Positions 35,812-44,082 of a DNA stretch of 64,000 bases are shown one piece after another (positions within the stretch are counted from its first letter, which is position 1; every line of letters begins with the position of its first letter). The translations under genes were made by a program, and so were the position numbers. The DNA lies in NCBI RefSeq assembly GCF_900239345.1, contig NZ_OESZ01000044.1, forward strand, positions 124,001 through 188,000, given 5' to 3'. The notes below the pieces were generated by a model that made no database searches, was not told where the DNA came from, and saw only the letters and a list, made by a program, of their open reading frames with translations. Origin of the DNA: Tenacibaculum dicentrarchi. Lineage in GTDB: Bacteria > Bacteroidota > Bacteroidia > Flavobacteriales > Flavobacteriaceae.

Positions 35812-35846
35812 TTTTTTTATAAAAGGGCTATTTTTGATGCTTAAAA

Positions 35847-36488
35847 TTAATGCTTAAAAGTATATTCTATAATATTTGCACCCATTTTTAAGGCTTTTAT
35901 TCTTGTTTTTTCAGGGTTGTTATGAATTTGATAATCTTCCCATCCATCACTTAAATCACTTTGATAATCATAAAAAGCAACCAATCTACCTTTGTAAAAT
36001 AACCCAAATCCTTGGGCAGGTTTTTTATCGTGTTCATGAATTTTAGGCAGTCCTTTATCAAAAGAAAATGTTTGGTGATAAATAGGGTGTTGGTTAGGTA
36101 TTTCTTGAAAATTAAGTGTAGGAAACACTTTTTTCATCTCTCTTCGGATGTATTTATCTAAACCATAATTGTCAGATATATGTAAGAATCCACCAGCGGT
36201 TAAGTAGTTTCTTAGTATAATTGTTTCTTCTTCAGAAAAAAAAATATTACCATGCCCTGTTATAAAAACAATAGGGTAATTATTAATAGTATCATCATCA
36301 AGCGTTGTTGTTTGAGTTTTTAAATCAATAGCAGTATGAATATTTTTATTACAAAAGTTAATTAAATTAGGTAAAGCTGTCGGGTTTGCATACCAGTCAC
36401 CACCACCTTTATATTTTAAAACTGCAAGTTGTTGTGCGCTACTAAAAGAGTAGTTTATCAATAGTATGAAGAATAATATGTTTTTCAT
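35847..36488 (-). CDS. DUF4159 domain protein, secreted
   Basis: 213 residues with a signal peptide (MKNILFFILLINYSFSSAQ). The body matches DUF4159: LAVLKYKGGGDWYANPTALPNLINFCNKN, then YPIVFITGHGNIFFSEEETIILRNYLTAGGFLHISDNYGLDKYIRREMKKVFP, resembling a class I glutamine-amidotransferase-like fold without an evident catalytic Cys. DUF4159 is widespread near AAA/von Willebrand operons; here it stands alone. The gene has a -7 box (TACTTTTG) at 36505-36512. Function is unknown. Confidence 0.82.
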   Translation of the reverse strand: MKNILFFILLINYSFSSAQQLAVLKYKGGGDWYANPTALPNLINFCNKNIHTAIDLKTQTTTLDDDTINNYPIVFITGHGNIFFSEEETIILRNYLTAGGFLHISDNYGLDKYIRREMKKVFPTLNFQEIPNQHPIYHQTFSFDKGLPKIHEHDKKPAQGFGLFYKGRLVAFYDYQSDLSDGWEDYQIHNNPEKTRIKALKMGANIIEYTFKH

Positions 36489-36504
36489 CTAATAAATCTT
36501 TATA

Positions 36505-36512
36505 CAAAAGTA
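36505..36512 (-). promoter_or_regulatory. -7 box of the DUF4159 gene
   Basis: TACTTTTG on the minus strand, 16 bp before the start codon. No -33 TTG at the right distance is obvious. Confidence 0.5.
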
Positions 36513-36531
36513 AACAAAGAATTAGGCAATA

Positions 36532-36562
36532 AAAAACACCAATATAGCGATTGGTGTTTTTA
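36532..36562 (-). terminator. Hairpin between AraC-type regulator and DUF4159 genes
   Basis: AAAAACACCAAT / ATTGGTGTTTTT around a 6-nt loop. It is a second hairpin downstream of the larger one at 36645-36697. Confidence 0.75.
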
Positions 36563-36644
36563 ATAGGATACTCTTCTTTTTCATTATTAATAAACTTAAT
36601 AATTTCGTAAATATGTTTTTTAGTTACAAATTTAAGTTTAAAAG

Positions 36645-36697
36645 TATAAAAATAGTTCGAAATCATCCATTTTGGATGATTTCGAACTATTTTTATA
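36645..36697 (-). terminator. Terminator with a perfect 25-bp stem after the AraC-type gene
   Basis: Arms 36645-36669 and 36673-36697 pair perfectly around a TTT loop; the core is AGTTCGAAATCATCCA. It lies 12 bp beyond the regulator's stop codon. Confidence 0.85.
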
Positions 36698-36708
36698 AGT
36701 AATTTCAA

Positions 36709-37911
36709 TTATTTTTTAATTAATGAGGCCTTTTTAAACTGAACAGGGGTGTAACCAGACTGTTTTTTAAAAACAGTAAAAAAAGTTGATTTTGAATTAA
36801 ATCCCGATTCTAAGCCAATCGAGGTAATTGTATAGTTTGAATAATTAGGGTCTAGTAAAAGTATTTTTGCTTGTTTTACCTTTTTTTCATTCAAATAATC
36901 GGTAAAAGATTTACCAGCAACTTTATTTATAATTAAAGAAAGTGTACTAGAACTTAGTTTTGTGTCTTTTGAAAGGTGTTGTAAAGTATATTTAGGAACT
37001 AAAAATTTTTTATTATTAGTAATAAAAGTATCTATTTCTAAAAACTGTTCTTTGTATTTATCAATATTGATATTTTCTATGTTTGGGCTTGTAGTAGTAG
37101 GTTTTTTATCAGTATCTGTTTTAAAATTAGTATTTAGGTCTGTTTTAAAATCTGTATCTGAATCTGTTAATAATGTTTTTCTTATTTGTTTACGTTCTTT
37201 TGATATTCTTATTTGCCTTAATCCTTGATAGCCTAGCCAGTATATGAGTATTGTTGTGTAAACCCTAAGTGGATAATAAGAAAAAATAAAACTTGTAAAG
37301 TTCAATTTTATTTTAATAGAAAGTGCAAATAACCATAGTACATATCCAACAGCGGTTAGTTTAAAAAAAGTATGCAACCATTTTAGACTATCAAAAGCAA
37401 TAATTTTAGATTTGATTTTTTCTTTTCTATTAAGTACAAAAAAAGAATAAATAAAAATAATTAATGAAACCAATAAGCTAAGTCCTTCTTCAAATGAACT
37501 GTATTGTTCGTATATACGGTTTAATTTTTCAGGAGAATCAGGAATATTGTAATTATACATAAAAGTAACCTGTGTAATTACGATTATTAAAAACATTGGG
37601 AGTATTATTTTTAATAAATTGTACGATTTTTTAGCTATTTTTAAATAGTGAATTAAAAACATATACAAAAAAGGCATCGCTAAAAAGTGCCAAGGAATTT
37701 GGAGATAATTTAAGGAAAATTTATGCTGTATTAAATTTCGTTCCAATCCCCAAGATTGAATATTATTCAAAGAGATAACAAAAATTAATAAATTTAAATA
37801 TCTCATACTTTTTTCTCTTCCATTTTTAGAACAAAGAAGTATGATGTTAAACGCAAAACCATGTAAAGCGCTAACAATTAGAAAGAGATCAAATATATCT
37901 TTAATATTCAC
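36709..37911 (-). CDS. Membrane-anchored AraC-family transcriptional regulator
   Basis: 400 residues. The N-terminal ~230 residues hold about seven hydrophobic segments (e.g. YMFLIHYL, IILPMFLIIVITQVTFMY, LSLLVSLIIFIYSFFVL, YTTILIYWLGYQGLRQI). A hydrophilic linker with repeated Thr-Asp motifs (SDTDFKTDLNTNFKTDTD) joins it to an AraC C-terminal DNA-binding domain: AKILLLDPNYSNYTITSIGLESGFNSKSTFFTVFKKQSGYTPVQF. Seven-transmembrane AraC proteins of this type are common in Flavobacteriia and probably sense an external or membrane signal. Target genes are unknown. A TATATTTG box lies 16 bp upstream. Confidence 0.87.
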   Translation of the reverse strand: MNIKDIFDLFLIVSALHGFAFNIILLCSKNGREKSMRYLNLLIFVISLNNIQSWGLERNLIQHKFSLNYLQIPWHFLAMPFLYMFLIHYLKIAKKSYNLLKIILPMFLIIVITQVTFMYNYNIPDSPEKLNRIYEQYSSFEEGLSLLVSLIIFIYSFFVLNRKEKIKSKIIAFDSLKWLHTFFKLTAVGYVLWLFALSIKIKLNFTSFIFSYYPLRVYTTILIYWLGYQGLRQIRISKERKQIRKTLLTDSDTDFKTDLNTNFKTDTDKKPTTTSPNIENINIDKYKEQFLEIDTFITNNKKFLVPKYTLQHLSKDTKLSSSTLSLIINKVAGKSFTDYLNEKKVKQAKILLLDPNYSNYTITSIGLESGFNSKSTFFTVFKKQSGYTPVQFKKASLIKK

Positions 37912-37927
37912 TATAAATTTTTGGTAT

Positions 37928-37935
37928 CAAATATA
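37928..37935 (-). promoter_or_regulatory. -7 box of the AraC-type regulator gene
   Basis: TATATTTG on the minus strand, a full match to TAnnTTTG, 16 bp before the start codon. Confidence 0.55.
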
Positions 37936-37938
37936 CAG

Positions 37939-38649
37939 TTACTGATGAATAAAAGCAATACTTTGTACCACATTTAAACCAGCGGTTTCGGTTCGTAACC
38001 TGTTATCACCTAACGAAATTGGCTTAAAATTATGATTTAAAGCATAATCAATCTCTTTTGATGAAAAATCTCCTTCAGGTCCTATTAAAATTGTGTATTT
38101 TTCATTTTTATCAGCAATATTTTTCAATAATTTTTTTTCAATATTTTCTTCACAGTGTGCTATAAATAATTTAGAAGTAACATCTTGTTTTAAAAATTCT
38201 GATAATTTAACAGGCTCATTTAGTTTAGGTAATGTAAATTGTAAAGATTGCTTCATTGCTGCCTGTACAATTTTATTTAATCGATTAATTTTAACGATTT
38301 TTCTTTCAGAATTATCACAAATAATAGGTGTAATTTCATCAATACCAATTTCGGTAGCCTTTTCTAAAAACCATTCTAACCTATCGTTATTTTTAGTTGG
38401 GGCAATGGCAATGTGTAGGTAATAATCTCTATTATTTGGTTTTTCTTCATATTTTACAACCGTTGTAAGGCATCTTTTATCATTAGCAATTGTTATTGAT
38501 ACCGAAAATAAAAAACCAGCACCATTGGTTATTTGTAAAATATCGCCTTCTTTTTTTCTTAAAACACGTACAATATGCCTACTTTCTTCTTTATCAAAAG
38601 TAATTTGTGTTGTTTCTGTGGTAATATCAGGATTAAAAAATAACTGCAT
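37939..38649 (-). CDS. rsmE: 16S rRNA (uracil-1498-N3)-methyltransferase
   Basis: 236 residues of the RsmE (SPOUT) family. The N-terminal PUA-like part includes ESRHIVRVLRKKEGD. The C-terminal trefoil knot has ERKIVKINRLNKIVQAAMKQS, ILIGPEGDFSSKEIDYALNHNFKPISLGDNRLRTETAGL and VVQSIAF. It methylates N3 of U1498 in the 16S rRNA using S-adenosylmethionine. It starts 2 bp after the GNAT-like gene, so the two are one transcription unit. Confidence 0.95.
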   Translation of the reverse strand: MQLFFNPDITTETTQITFDKEESRHIVRVLRKKEGDILQITNGAGFLFSVSITIANDKRCLTTVVKYEEKPNNRDYYLHIAIAPTKNNDRLEWFLEKATEIGIDEITPIICDNSERKIVKINRLNKIVQAAMKQSLQFTLPKLNEPVKLSEFLKQDVTSKLFIAHCEENIEKKLLKNIADKNEKYTILIGPEGDFSSKEIDYALNHNFKPISLGDNRLRTETAGLNVVQSIAFIHQ

Positions 38650-38651
38650 TA

Positions 38652-39770
38652 TTATAAATTAAGTTTATAAGTTCTTCTTCTTTTGTGAGTTGTCGGATTA
38701 AAATCTTTCCAAATTTGATGAATTGCTATATTGTCTTCTAATTCAGGAGTTCGAATACAATTTATGATGCCTTTTTTAGCAAAAGTTTCACAATATTGTT
38801 TAAAAATAATAGCAATAACACCTTTGTTTTGATATTCAGGAGCTACACCAATTAAGTAGAAGGTAACATCTTTTGAATTTTTACGAGCATTTAATAAATG
38901 AAATAATCCGAATGGAAAAAGTTTACCGTTAGCTTTTTGAAGTGCTTCTGAAAAAGAGGGCATAACAATGGCAAAGGCAACTAATTTATCATTTTTATCA
39001 ACCACAAATTTTATATATTCAGGATTGATAAAACTAATGTATTTTTCTTTAAAATGTGTTATTTGTGCATCAGAAATAGGTACGTATGTTGATAATTTAG
39101 AGTATGATTTGCTAAACAATTCAAACATTTCATCAACATAGGGCATTATTTTTTTTGTTGAAGTAAAATCTAAGGGTTTTAAGCCGTACCTTCTTTGAAT
39201 TAAGCTGCTTGCTTTACCATATTTTACTTCATCTACATTTTTAAAAAGGAATTTATTTTCTAAGTATTCTTTTTCTTTTTTAAAGCCTAATTGCTCAAAA
39301 TGATTTGCATAATACGGGTGATTATACCAAGTAATCATGGTTCCGATATGGTCAAAACCATCGACTAAAACACCTGTTTTATCTAAGTTATTAAAACCAA
39401 CGGGTCCTTCAATAAATTCTAGGTTATTATCTTGCCCAACTTCTTTGACCTTGTTGAGTAAAGCTTGGGTAACTTTTATATTATCAATAGCGTCAAACCA
39501 ACCGAAACGCATTTTTTTGATGCCTTGTTTTTCAATTTCATAGGTGTTGATAATTGCTGCAATTCTTCCTACAATTTTATTATTTTCTAGGGCGATAAAA
39601 AAATGTGCATTTGCATATTCAAAAACAGGGTTTTTATCTTTGTCAAAATTATCAAGTTCGTCATTAATAATAGGAGGAACCCAGTTTTTATTGTCTTTAT
39701 AAAGAGAAAAAGGAAACTTTACAAATTGTTTCATTTCTTTTTTAGAAAATATTTCTTTAATTTTAATCAT
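38652..39770 (-). CDS. GNAT-like acyltransferase family protein
   Basis: 372 residues. The family is conserved in Bacteroidota and is sometimes wrongly labelled 'GTP cyclohydrolase'; I see no such motif. The N-terminal half has FPFSLYKDNKNWVPPIINDELDNFDKDKNPVFEYANAHFFIALENNKIVGRIAAIINTYE, a GNAT-like opening. A second similar part contains FAIVMPSFSEALQKANGKLFPFGLFHLL and VTFYLIGVAPEYQNKGVIAIIFKQYCETFAKKG, which resembles the acetyl-CoA loop (V-A-P-x-x-Q-x-x-G). It looks like two GNAT-type modules in tandem. Substrate unknown. Next to rsmE (2-bp gap) and 18 bp after a barrel-protein gene, with a promoter in between. Confidence 0.72.
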   Translation of the reverse strand: MIKIKEIFSKKEMKQFVKFPFSLYKDNKNWVPPIINDELDNFDKDKNPVFEYANAHFFIALENNKIVGRIAAIINTYEIEKQGIKKMRFGWFDAIDNIKVTQALLNKVKEVGQDNNLEFIEGPVGFNNLDKTGVLVDGFDHIGTMITWYNHPYYANHFEQLGFKKEKEYLENKFLFKNVDEVKYGKASSLIQRRYGLKPLDFTSTKKIMPYVDEMFELFSKSYSKLSTYVPISDAQITHFKEKYISFINPEYIKFVVDKNDKLVAFAIVMPSFSEALQKANGKLFPFGLFHLLNARKNSKDVTFYLIGVAPEYQNKGVIAIIFKQYCETFAKKGIINCIRTPELEDNIAIHQIWKDFNPTTHKRRRTYKLNL

Positions 39771-39774
39771 AGAG

Positions 39775-39782
39775 CAAATGTA
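39775..39782 (-). promoter_or_regulatory. -7 box adjacent to the GNAT-like start codon
   Basis: TACATTTG on the minus strand, separated by only four bases from the ATG at 39770, the same spacing as at pyrE. Transcription from it would start at or beside the ATG. No clear -33 TTG is seen, so support is weaker than at pyrE. Confidence 0.45.
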
Positions 39783-39788
39783 ATATTT

Positions 39789-41159
39789 TTAATCGTCCTT
39801 TTTTTCTTCTTTCTTTAAGTCTTCTTCAAGTTTTTTTATTTCTTTTTCGAGTTTTAATCGTTCTTTTTCTTTACGTTTAGCTTCTTTTTCGGCTTTTTTC
39901 TGAATATTTTTTTCAAGTTTTAATCGTTCTTTTTCTTTGCGTTCTGTCTCTTTATTTCTATCTTTTTCAGCTTTTAAACGTTCTTTTTCTATATTTTTTA
40001 GTTTTTTTTCTGCTTTCTTTTTAGCTTTTTTTTCTGCTTTCTTTGCTTCTTTTATTGTTTTTTTCTTTTCTTTTTTATCCTCTTTCGTTATCATTTCAAT
40101 TAATGATTTAGAACGAGTTCTTCTAGGTTTATCAATGGTTATTTTTTCTTCTTTTTCACCATTTTTAACAGTAATAGTTTGTTTGTTTTTATTTTTGAAC
40201 AAACCTTTAACTTTGGCGATTAAACGACCAAAAAAACCTTTGTTTTCGTCATAATTTTCTTCTTCTTGTTCTTCAATTTTATTTCCAAACTCATCTACTT
40301 CTAAAAATTTATCTTGGTGCTTATTTAATCGGTAAGAAGCACCTATACCAGCATACATTCCAACTTCATTTTGTTGTAAAGTTCCTCTAAGACTTGCGTT
40401 AAATTGTAAATTTTCATTATATAAATAAGCTGCTCCAACACCTATATTTGTTTTGTTTTTATATTGACTAGATGTTCCTTCTATTTCCGCAAAAGCAGAC
40501 CAATAATCGTTTAAGTTTTTGGTAGCGGTAACGATGTATGATAATTCTTTAAAATCACTACTAATATAATTATAAAAAACATTTGTAATAACATATAATT
40601 TGTTTGATAATTCATTTTGTAGTAAGATTCCTGCTTTTGCATTGAAGCCTCCTTTTTGATGGTAATCTGTTAACACACTTCCAAAATTAGTACCTACATA
40701 AACACCAACATGCGGAATTAATCTTTTATAATCAAAAGAATGTCTTTTTTTCCAACTTCTAATTTCTTTTTTTTTATCGTCATATTTAGGCGCATACACT
40801 AAATATTTAGCTGCTAAAGTAAGTTTACTTAAGCCTATTTTACTAGTATATGATTCAAAGACATTTTTAAAAGCAATTTTATCTTTTTGAAGGCTTGTGT
40901 TTATGTTAAATTCTAATTTTTCCGTAAAAAAACTTGTTCTAAATAAAAGATTTAATCCTAAGGCTTGAGGATTACTAAAGGTAGGCGTTGCTTTTGCTTT
41001 TCTAAAAAACACTCCTGTTTCAAATTGATAAACACCTAGGCCAACACTATAAGGGCTTTCAGAAAACCCTGGACGATTTGAGTTTATAACCGTTGTGTAC
41101 TGAGCATTCACAGCTGGGCAAGTGCAAAAAATAAAAAGCAAAAGGAGTTTCTTAATCAT
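39789..41159 (-). CDS. Outer-membrane barrel protein with Lys/Glu-rich C-terminal tail
   Basis: 456 residues from the ATG at 41159, which gives the signal peptide MIKKLLLLFIFCTCPAVNAQ; the open frame extends 13 codons further. Residues ~20-290 match the 'transporter' barrel family related to phenol-degradation meta-pathway proteins (INSNRPGFSESPYSVGLGVYQFETGVFF). The remaining ~145 residues are a highly charged Lys/Glu helical region with repeated KEKERLKLEK-type units, unusual on an outer-membrane protein and suggesting a periplasmic or surface coiled coil. The repeated units also show as DNA repeats around 39830-39960. A TATGTTTG box lies at 41188-41195. Confidence 0.75.
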   Translation of the reverse strand: MIKKLLLLFIFCTCPAVNAQYTTVINSNRPGFSESPYSVGLGVYQFETGVFFRKAKATPTFSNPQALGLNLLFRTSFFTEKLEFNINTSLQKDKIAFKNVFESYTSKIGLSKLTLAAKYLVYAPKYDDKKKEIRSWKKRHSFDYKRLIPHVGVYVGTNFGSVLTDYHQKGGFNAKAGILLQNELSNKLYVITNVFYNYISSDFKELSYIVTATKNLNDYWSAFAEIEGTSSQYKNKTNIGVGAAYLYNENLQFNASLRGTLQQNEVGMYAGIGASYRLNKHQDKFLEVDEFGNKIEEQEEENYDENKGFFGRLIAKVKGLFKNKNKQTITVKNGEKEEKITIDKPRRTRSKSLIEMITKEDKKEKKKTIKEAKKAEKKAKKKAEKKLKNIEKERLKAEKDRNKETERKEKERLKLEKNIQKKAEKEAKRKEKERLKLEKEIKKLEEDLKKEEKKDD

Positions 41160-41187
41160 GTTATAACATTGATTTATACAATTAATA

Positions 41188-41195
41188 CAAACATA
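41188..41195 (-). promoter_or_regulatory. -7 box of the barrel-protein gene
   Basis: TATGTTTG on the minus strand, 28 bp before the chosen start codon, which lies inside the longer open frame and so supports the shorter start. Confidence 0.5.
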
Positions 41196-41264
41196 CATAA
41201 AATAGAAATTACTATTTAATATAAGTTTTGTAAAGTCTTAACGGTTTGTTTTGCTTCAAATTGT

Positions 41265-41272
41265 TATTTTTG
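41265..41272 (+). promoter_or_regulatory. -7 box of the DUF4834 gene
   Basis: TATTTTTG, 25 bp before the ATG at 41298, with TTG at 41246-41248 (16-bp spacing, slightly short). Confidence 0.5.
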
Positions 41273-41297
41273 ATTAATTTTTTATTAAAAAGTGAAT

Positions 41298-41588
41298 ATG
41301 ACACACATCAATGAAGCAGGAATAGCAGGTCTTTTTAAAATGATACTATATATTCTGGCGTTTTATTATATTTCTAAATTTCTAATGAAATTATTTGGTC
41401 CTTACTTATTAAAAAAGGCAGTAAATAAAGTTCAGAAAAAGGCGGAACAGCAATTTAACAATCAGCAACAACAGCAACAACAAAATGATGTTGAAACAGG
41501 AAAAACAGTAGTTGATAAAAAACCACAAAATATACAACAAAGCAATAATTCGGTAGGAGAATATGTTGATTTTGAAGAAATAGATTAA
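41298..41588 (+). CDS. DUF4834 family membrane protein
   Basis: 96 residues from the ATG at 41298; an in-frame GTG six bases earlier is the alternative. One membrane segment (LFKMILYILAFYYISKFLMKLFGPYLL) is followed by a helix KKAVNKVQKKAEQQF, a Gln/Asn-rich run and a conserved-looking C-terminus VGEYVDFEEID. This matches the DUF4834 family of Bacteroidota, often encoded next to YfhO-type proteins as here (25-bp gap). The function is unknown. Confidence 0.8.
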   Translation: MTHINEAGIAGLFKMILYILAFYYISKFLMKLFGPYLLKKAVNKVQKKAEQQFNNQQQQQQQNDVETGKTVVDKKPQNIQQSNNSVGEYVDFEEID

Positions 41589-41612
41589 CTTTTACATACT
41601 TTTAGAGTAATT

Positions 41613-44054
41613 ATGAATTATAAAAAAATGATGCCCTTTGCAATTACACTTGTTGTTTTTGCAATTATATCGTTGTTGTATTTTAACCCAGTTTTAAGCG
41701 GTAAACAAATAAAACAGAACGACATTACTCAGTTTATAGGAATGTCAAAAGAAGTAAAAGACTATCGAATTGAAAAAGGAGAAGAACCATATTGGTTAGG
41801 AAATGCGTTTAGCGGAATGCCTGCATATCAAGTAAGTGCCTATTATCCGAATGATTTTGTACGTTATATTGATAAAGCAATTCGTTTTTTACCACGTCCT
41901 GCAGATTATTTGTTTTTATATTTCTTTGGATTTTTTATCTTATTAACGGCTTTAAAAGTCGATTGGAAATTAGCTGTTTTAGGAAGTTTATCCTTTGGTT
42001 TTTCGACCTATTTAATAATTATTTTTGGTGCAGGACACAATGCAAAAGCCCACGCAATCGGTTATATGCCGATGGTAATTGCGGGTGTTTTATATATCTT
42101 TAGAAAAAAATATTTAGTAGGATTTGTAATTACTGCGATAGCGATGGCTTTAGAAGTTTATACAAATCATCCGCAAATGACGTATTATTTAGGTTTTTGC
42201 TTACTGATATTGGCAATTGTTGAATTTATTGAAGCTTTTAAAACTAAAAATTTATCGGTATTTGTAAAACAAGCTGTTGTTTTAGTTGTAGCGATGACGA
42301 TTGGTTTAGGTGTAAATTCAACTCGATTATTATCGATGAAACAATATGGCGATTTTAGTACGAGAGGAAAATCGGCATTAACGATTAACCCAGATGGTTC
42401 TCCAAAAGAAAAATCAACAGGATTAGATAAAGCGTATATTACAGAATATAGTTACGGAATTGCTGAAACTTTTAATTTGATAATTCCTCGTTTTATGGGC
42501 GGTGGAACTGTTGAAGAATTGGGGGAAGGTTCTGAATTTTATCAAACTTTAGAAAAAAATGCAGGTAGAAATGTAGCTAAAGAATATTCGAAACAAGTTT
42601 TAACCTATTGGGGAACACAACCAATTGTAGAAGCTCCCGCATATATTGGAGCAATTTTATTTTTCTTGTTCTTTCTAGGTGTTTTCTTGGTAAAAGGACG
42701 TTTAAAATATTGGTTACTATCGGCAACTATTTTTTCAATAGTATTAAGTTGGGGAAAAAATTTTACTGGAATCACTAACTTTTTTATTGATTATGTTCCG
42801 TTGTATAATAAGTTTAGAGCAGTTTCATCGATTCAAGTAATCGCAGAATTATGTGTTCCGTTATTAGGAATTATTGCTTTACGTGATTTGTTTTCATCAA
42901 AAGTAGCATCCGAAGAAAAAGAAAATGCCTTAAAAAATGCCTTTTATGTTTTAGGAGGAGTAACTCTCTTTTTTGCAATCTTTGGAGCTAGTAGTATTGA
43001 TGGACGTTACATCTTTTTTACTTTTGAAGGATTAAGAGATGCACAATATCAACAATTACCAACGTTAATAGATGCTTTAATTTCCGATAGAAAAGCCATG
43101 TTATTTAATGATAGTGTTCGTTCTTTTTTATTGATTTTAGTATCAGCGGGGTTATTATGGTTTTATCTGAAAGGAAAATTAAAACAAATTCCTGTTATAC
43201 TAATTTTAGGTGTTTTAATTGTTTTCGATTTAGTTTCTGTTGATATTAAATATGTAAATAAAGAAGATTTTACATCAGCAAGAAAAGTGTTAAAACCATT
43301 TATGGCAACGGAAACTGATAAAGAAATTTTAAAAGATAAGAGTCATTATCGTGTTGCAAATTTTAGTGTAAATCCTATGCAAGATGGAAGAACATCGTAT
43401 TTTCATAATTCGATAGGAGGATATCATGCAGCTAAAATGAAGCGATATCAAGAATTATTTGATTATCAAATTTCTAAAAATAATATTGAAGTATTAAACA
43501 TGCTAAATGCAAAATACTTTATTGTTGGTGATGATAAATTACAAGAAAATACTGATGCAAATGGAAATGCATGGTTTGTAAATAATTTAAAAATTGTTAC
43601 ATCGGCAGATGAAGAAATAGTTGCTTTAGATAGTTTAAAGACTAAAACATCAGCGGTAATTAATGGAAGAGAATTAAAAAGAAGTCCACAAGGATATATG
43701 GATTTTAATAATCAATTTAAAACAGATTCAACAGCTAGAATTTCATTAATAAAAAATGATGTTACAACCTTAGTTTATAAAACTGATACACAAGAAAATC
43801 AGTTTGCTGTATTTTCAGAAATTTATTATAAAGATGGTTGGAATGCTTATTTAGATGGCGTTAAAACTGAACATTATCAAGTTAATTATGTCCTTAGAGG
43901 TATGGAAATACCAAAAGGAAAACATGAAATTATCTTTAAATACGAACCAAAAATAATACAAACAGGAAATAAAATAACTTTATTTTCATACGCTTTATTA
44001 TTGTTTATTCCGATGGGATGGTTTTTTATCCGAAAGAAAAAAAATAAAAAGTAA
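41613..44054 (+). CDS. YfhO-family multi-spanning membrane protein (glycosyltransferase-like)
   Basis: 813 residues with 12-14 hydrophobic segments and a large soluble C-terminal part (residues ~550-780) before a last helix. YfhO-type proteins resemble dolichyl-phosphate-mannose-dependent glycosyltransferases; they are implicated in glycosylation of teichoic acid in Firmicutes, while the Bacteroidota role is unknown. Visible features include the early loop GMSKEVKDYRIEKGEEPYWLGNAFSGMPAYQVSAYYP and the C-terminal YYKDGWNAYLDGVKTEHYQVNYVLRGMEIPKGKHEIIFKYEP. It is the first enzyme gene of the surface-polysaccharide operon. Confidence 0.83.
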   Translation: MNYKKMMPFAITLVVFAIISLLYFNPVLSGKQIKQNDITQFIGMSKEVKDYRIEKGEEPYWLGNAFSGMPAYQVSAYYPNDFVRYIDKAIRFLPRPADYLFLYFFGFFILLTALKVDWKLAVLGSLSFGFSTYLIIIFGAGHNAKAHAIGYMPMVIAGVLYIFRKKYLVGFVITAIAMALEVYTNHPQMTYYLGFCLLILAIVEFIEAFKTKNLSVFVKQAVVLVVAMTIGLGVNSTRLLSMKQYGDFSTRGKSALTINPDGSPKEKSTGLDKAYITEYSYGIAETFNLIIPRFMGGGTVEELGEGSEFYQTLEKNAGRNVAKEYSKQVLTYWGTQPIVEAPAYIGAILFFLFFLGVFLVKGRLKYWLLSATIFSIVLSWGKNFTGITNFFIDYVPLYNKFRAVSSIQVIAELCVPLLGIIALRDLFSSKVASEEKENALKNAFYVLGGVTLFFAIFGASSIDGRYIFFTFEGLRDAQYQQLPTLIDALISDRKAMLFNDSVRSFLLILVSAGLLWFYLKGKLKQIPVILILGVLIVFDLVSVDIKYVNKEDFTSARKVLKPFMATETDKEILKDKSHYRVANFSVNPMQDGRTSYFHNSIGGYHAAKMKRYQELFDYQISKNNIEVLNMLNAKYFIVGDDKLQENTDANGNAWFVNNLKIVTSADEEIVALDSLKTKTSAVINGRELKRSPQGYMDFNNQFKTDSTARISLIKNDVTTLVYKTDTQENQFAVFSEIYYKDGWNAYLDGVKTEHYQVNYVLRGMEIPKGKHEIIFKYEPKIIQTGNKITLFSYALLLFIPMGWFFIRKKKNKK

Positions 44055-44082
44055 ACTTACAATTGTTGTTTAAATACTAAAA

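Noticed and set aside
36442..36708. Open frame of 88 codons on the minus strand
   Set aside because: It runs through a 25-bp terminator stem, has no signal or family resemblance and overlaps the DUF4159 start; a chance frame.
38652..39770. GTP cyclohydrolase label for the GNAT-like protein
   Set aside because: Relatives may carry this label but no cyclohydrolase zinc motif is present; the sequence looks like acyltransferase modules.
39830..39960. Repeated units that look array-like
   Set aside because: They are coding repeats for the Lys/Glu-rich tail, not CRISPR repeats; there are no unique spacers of constant length and no cas genes.
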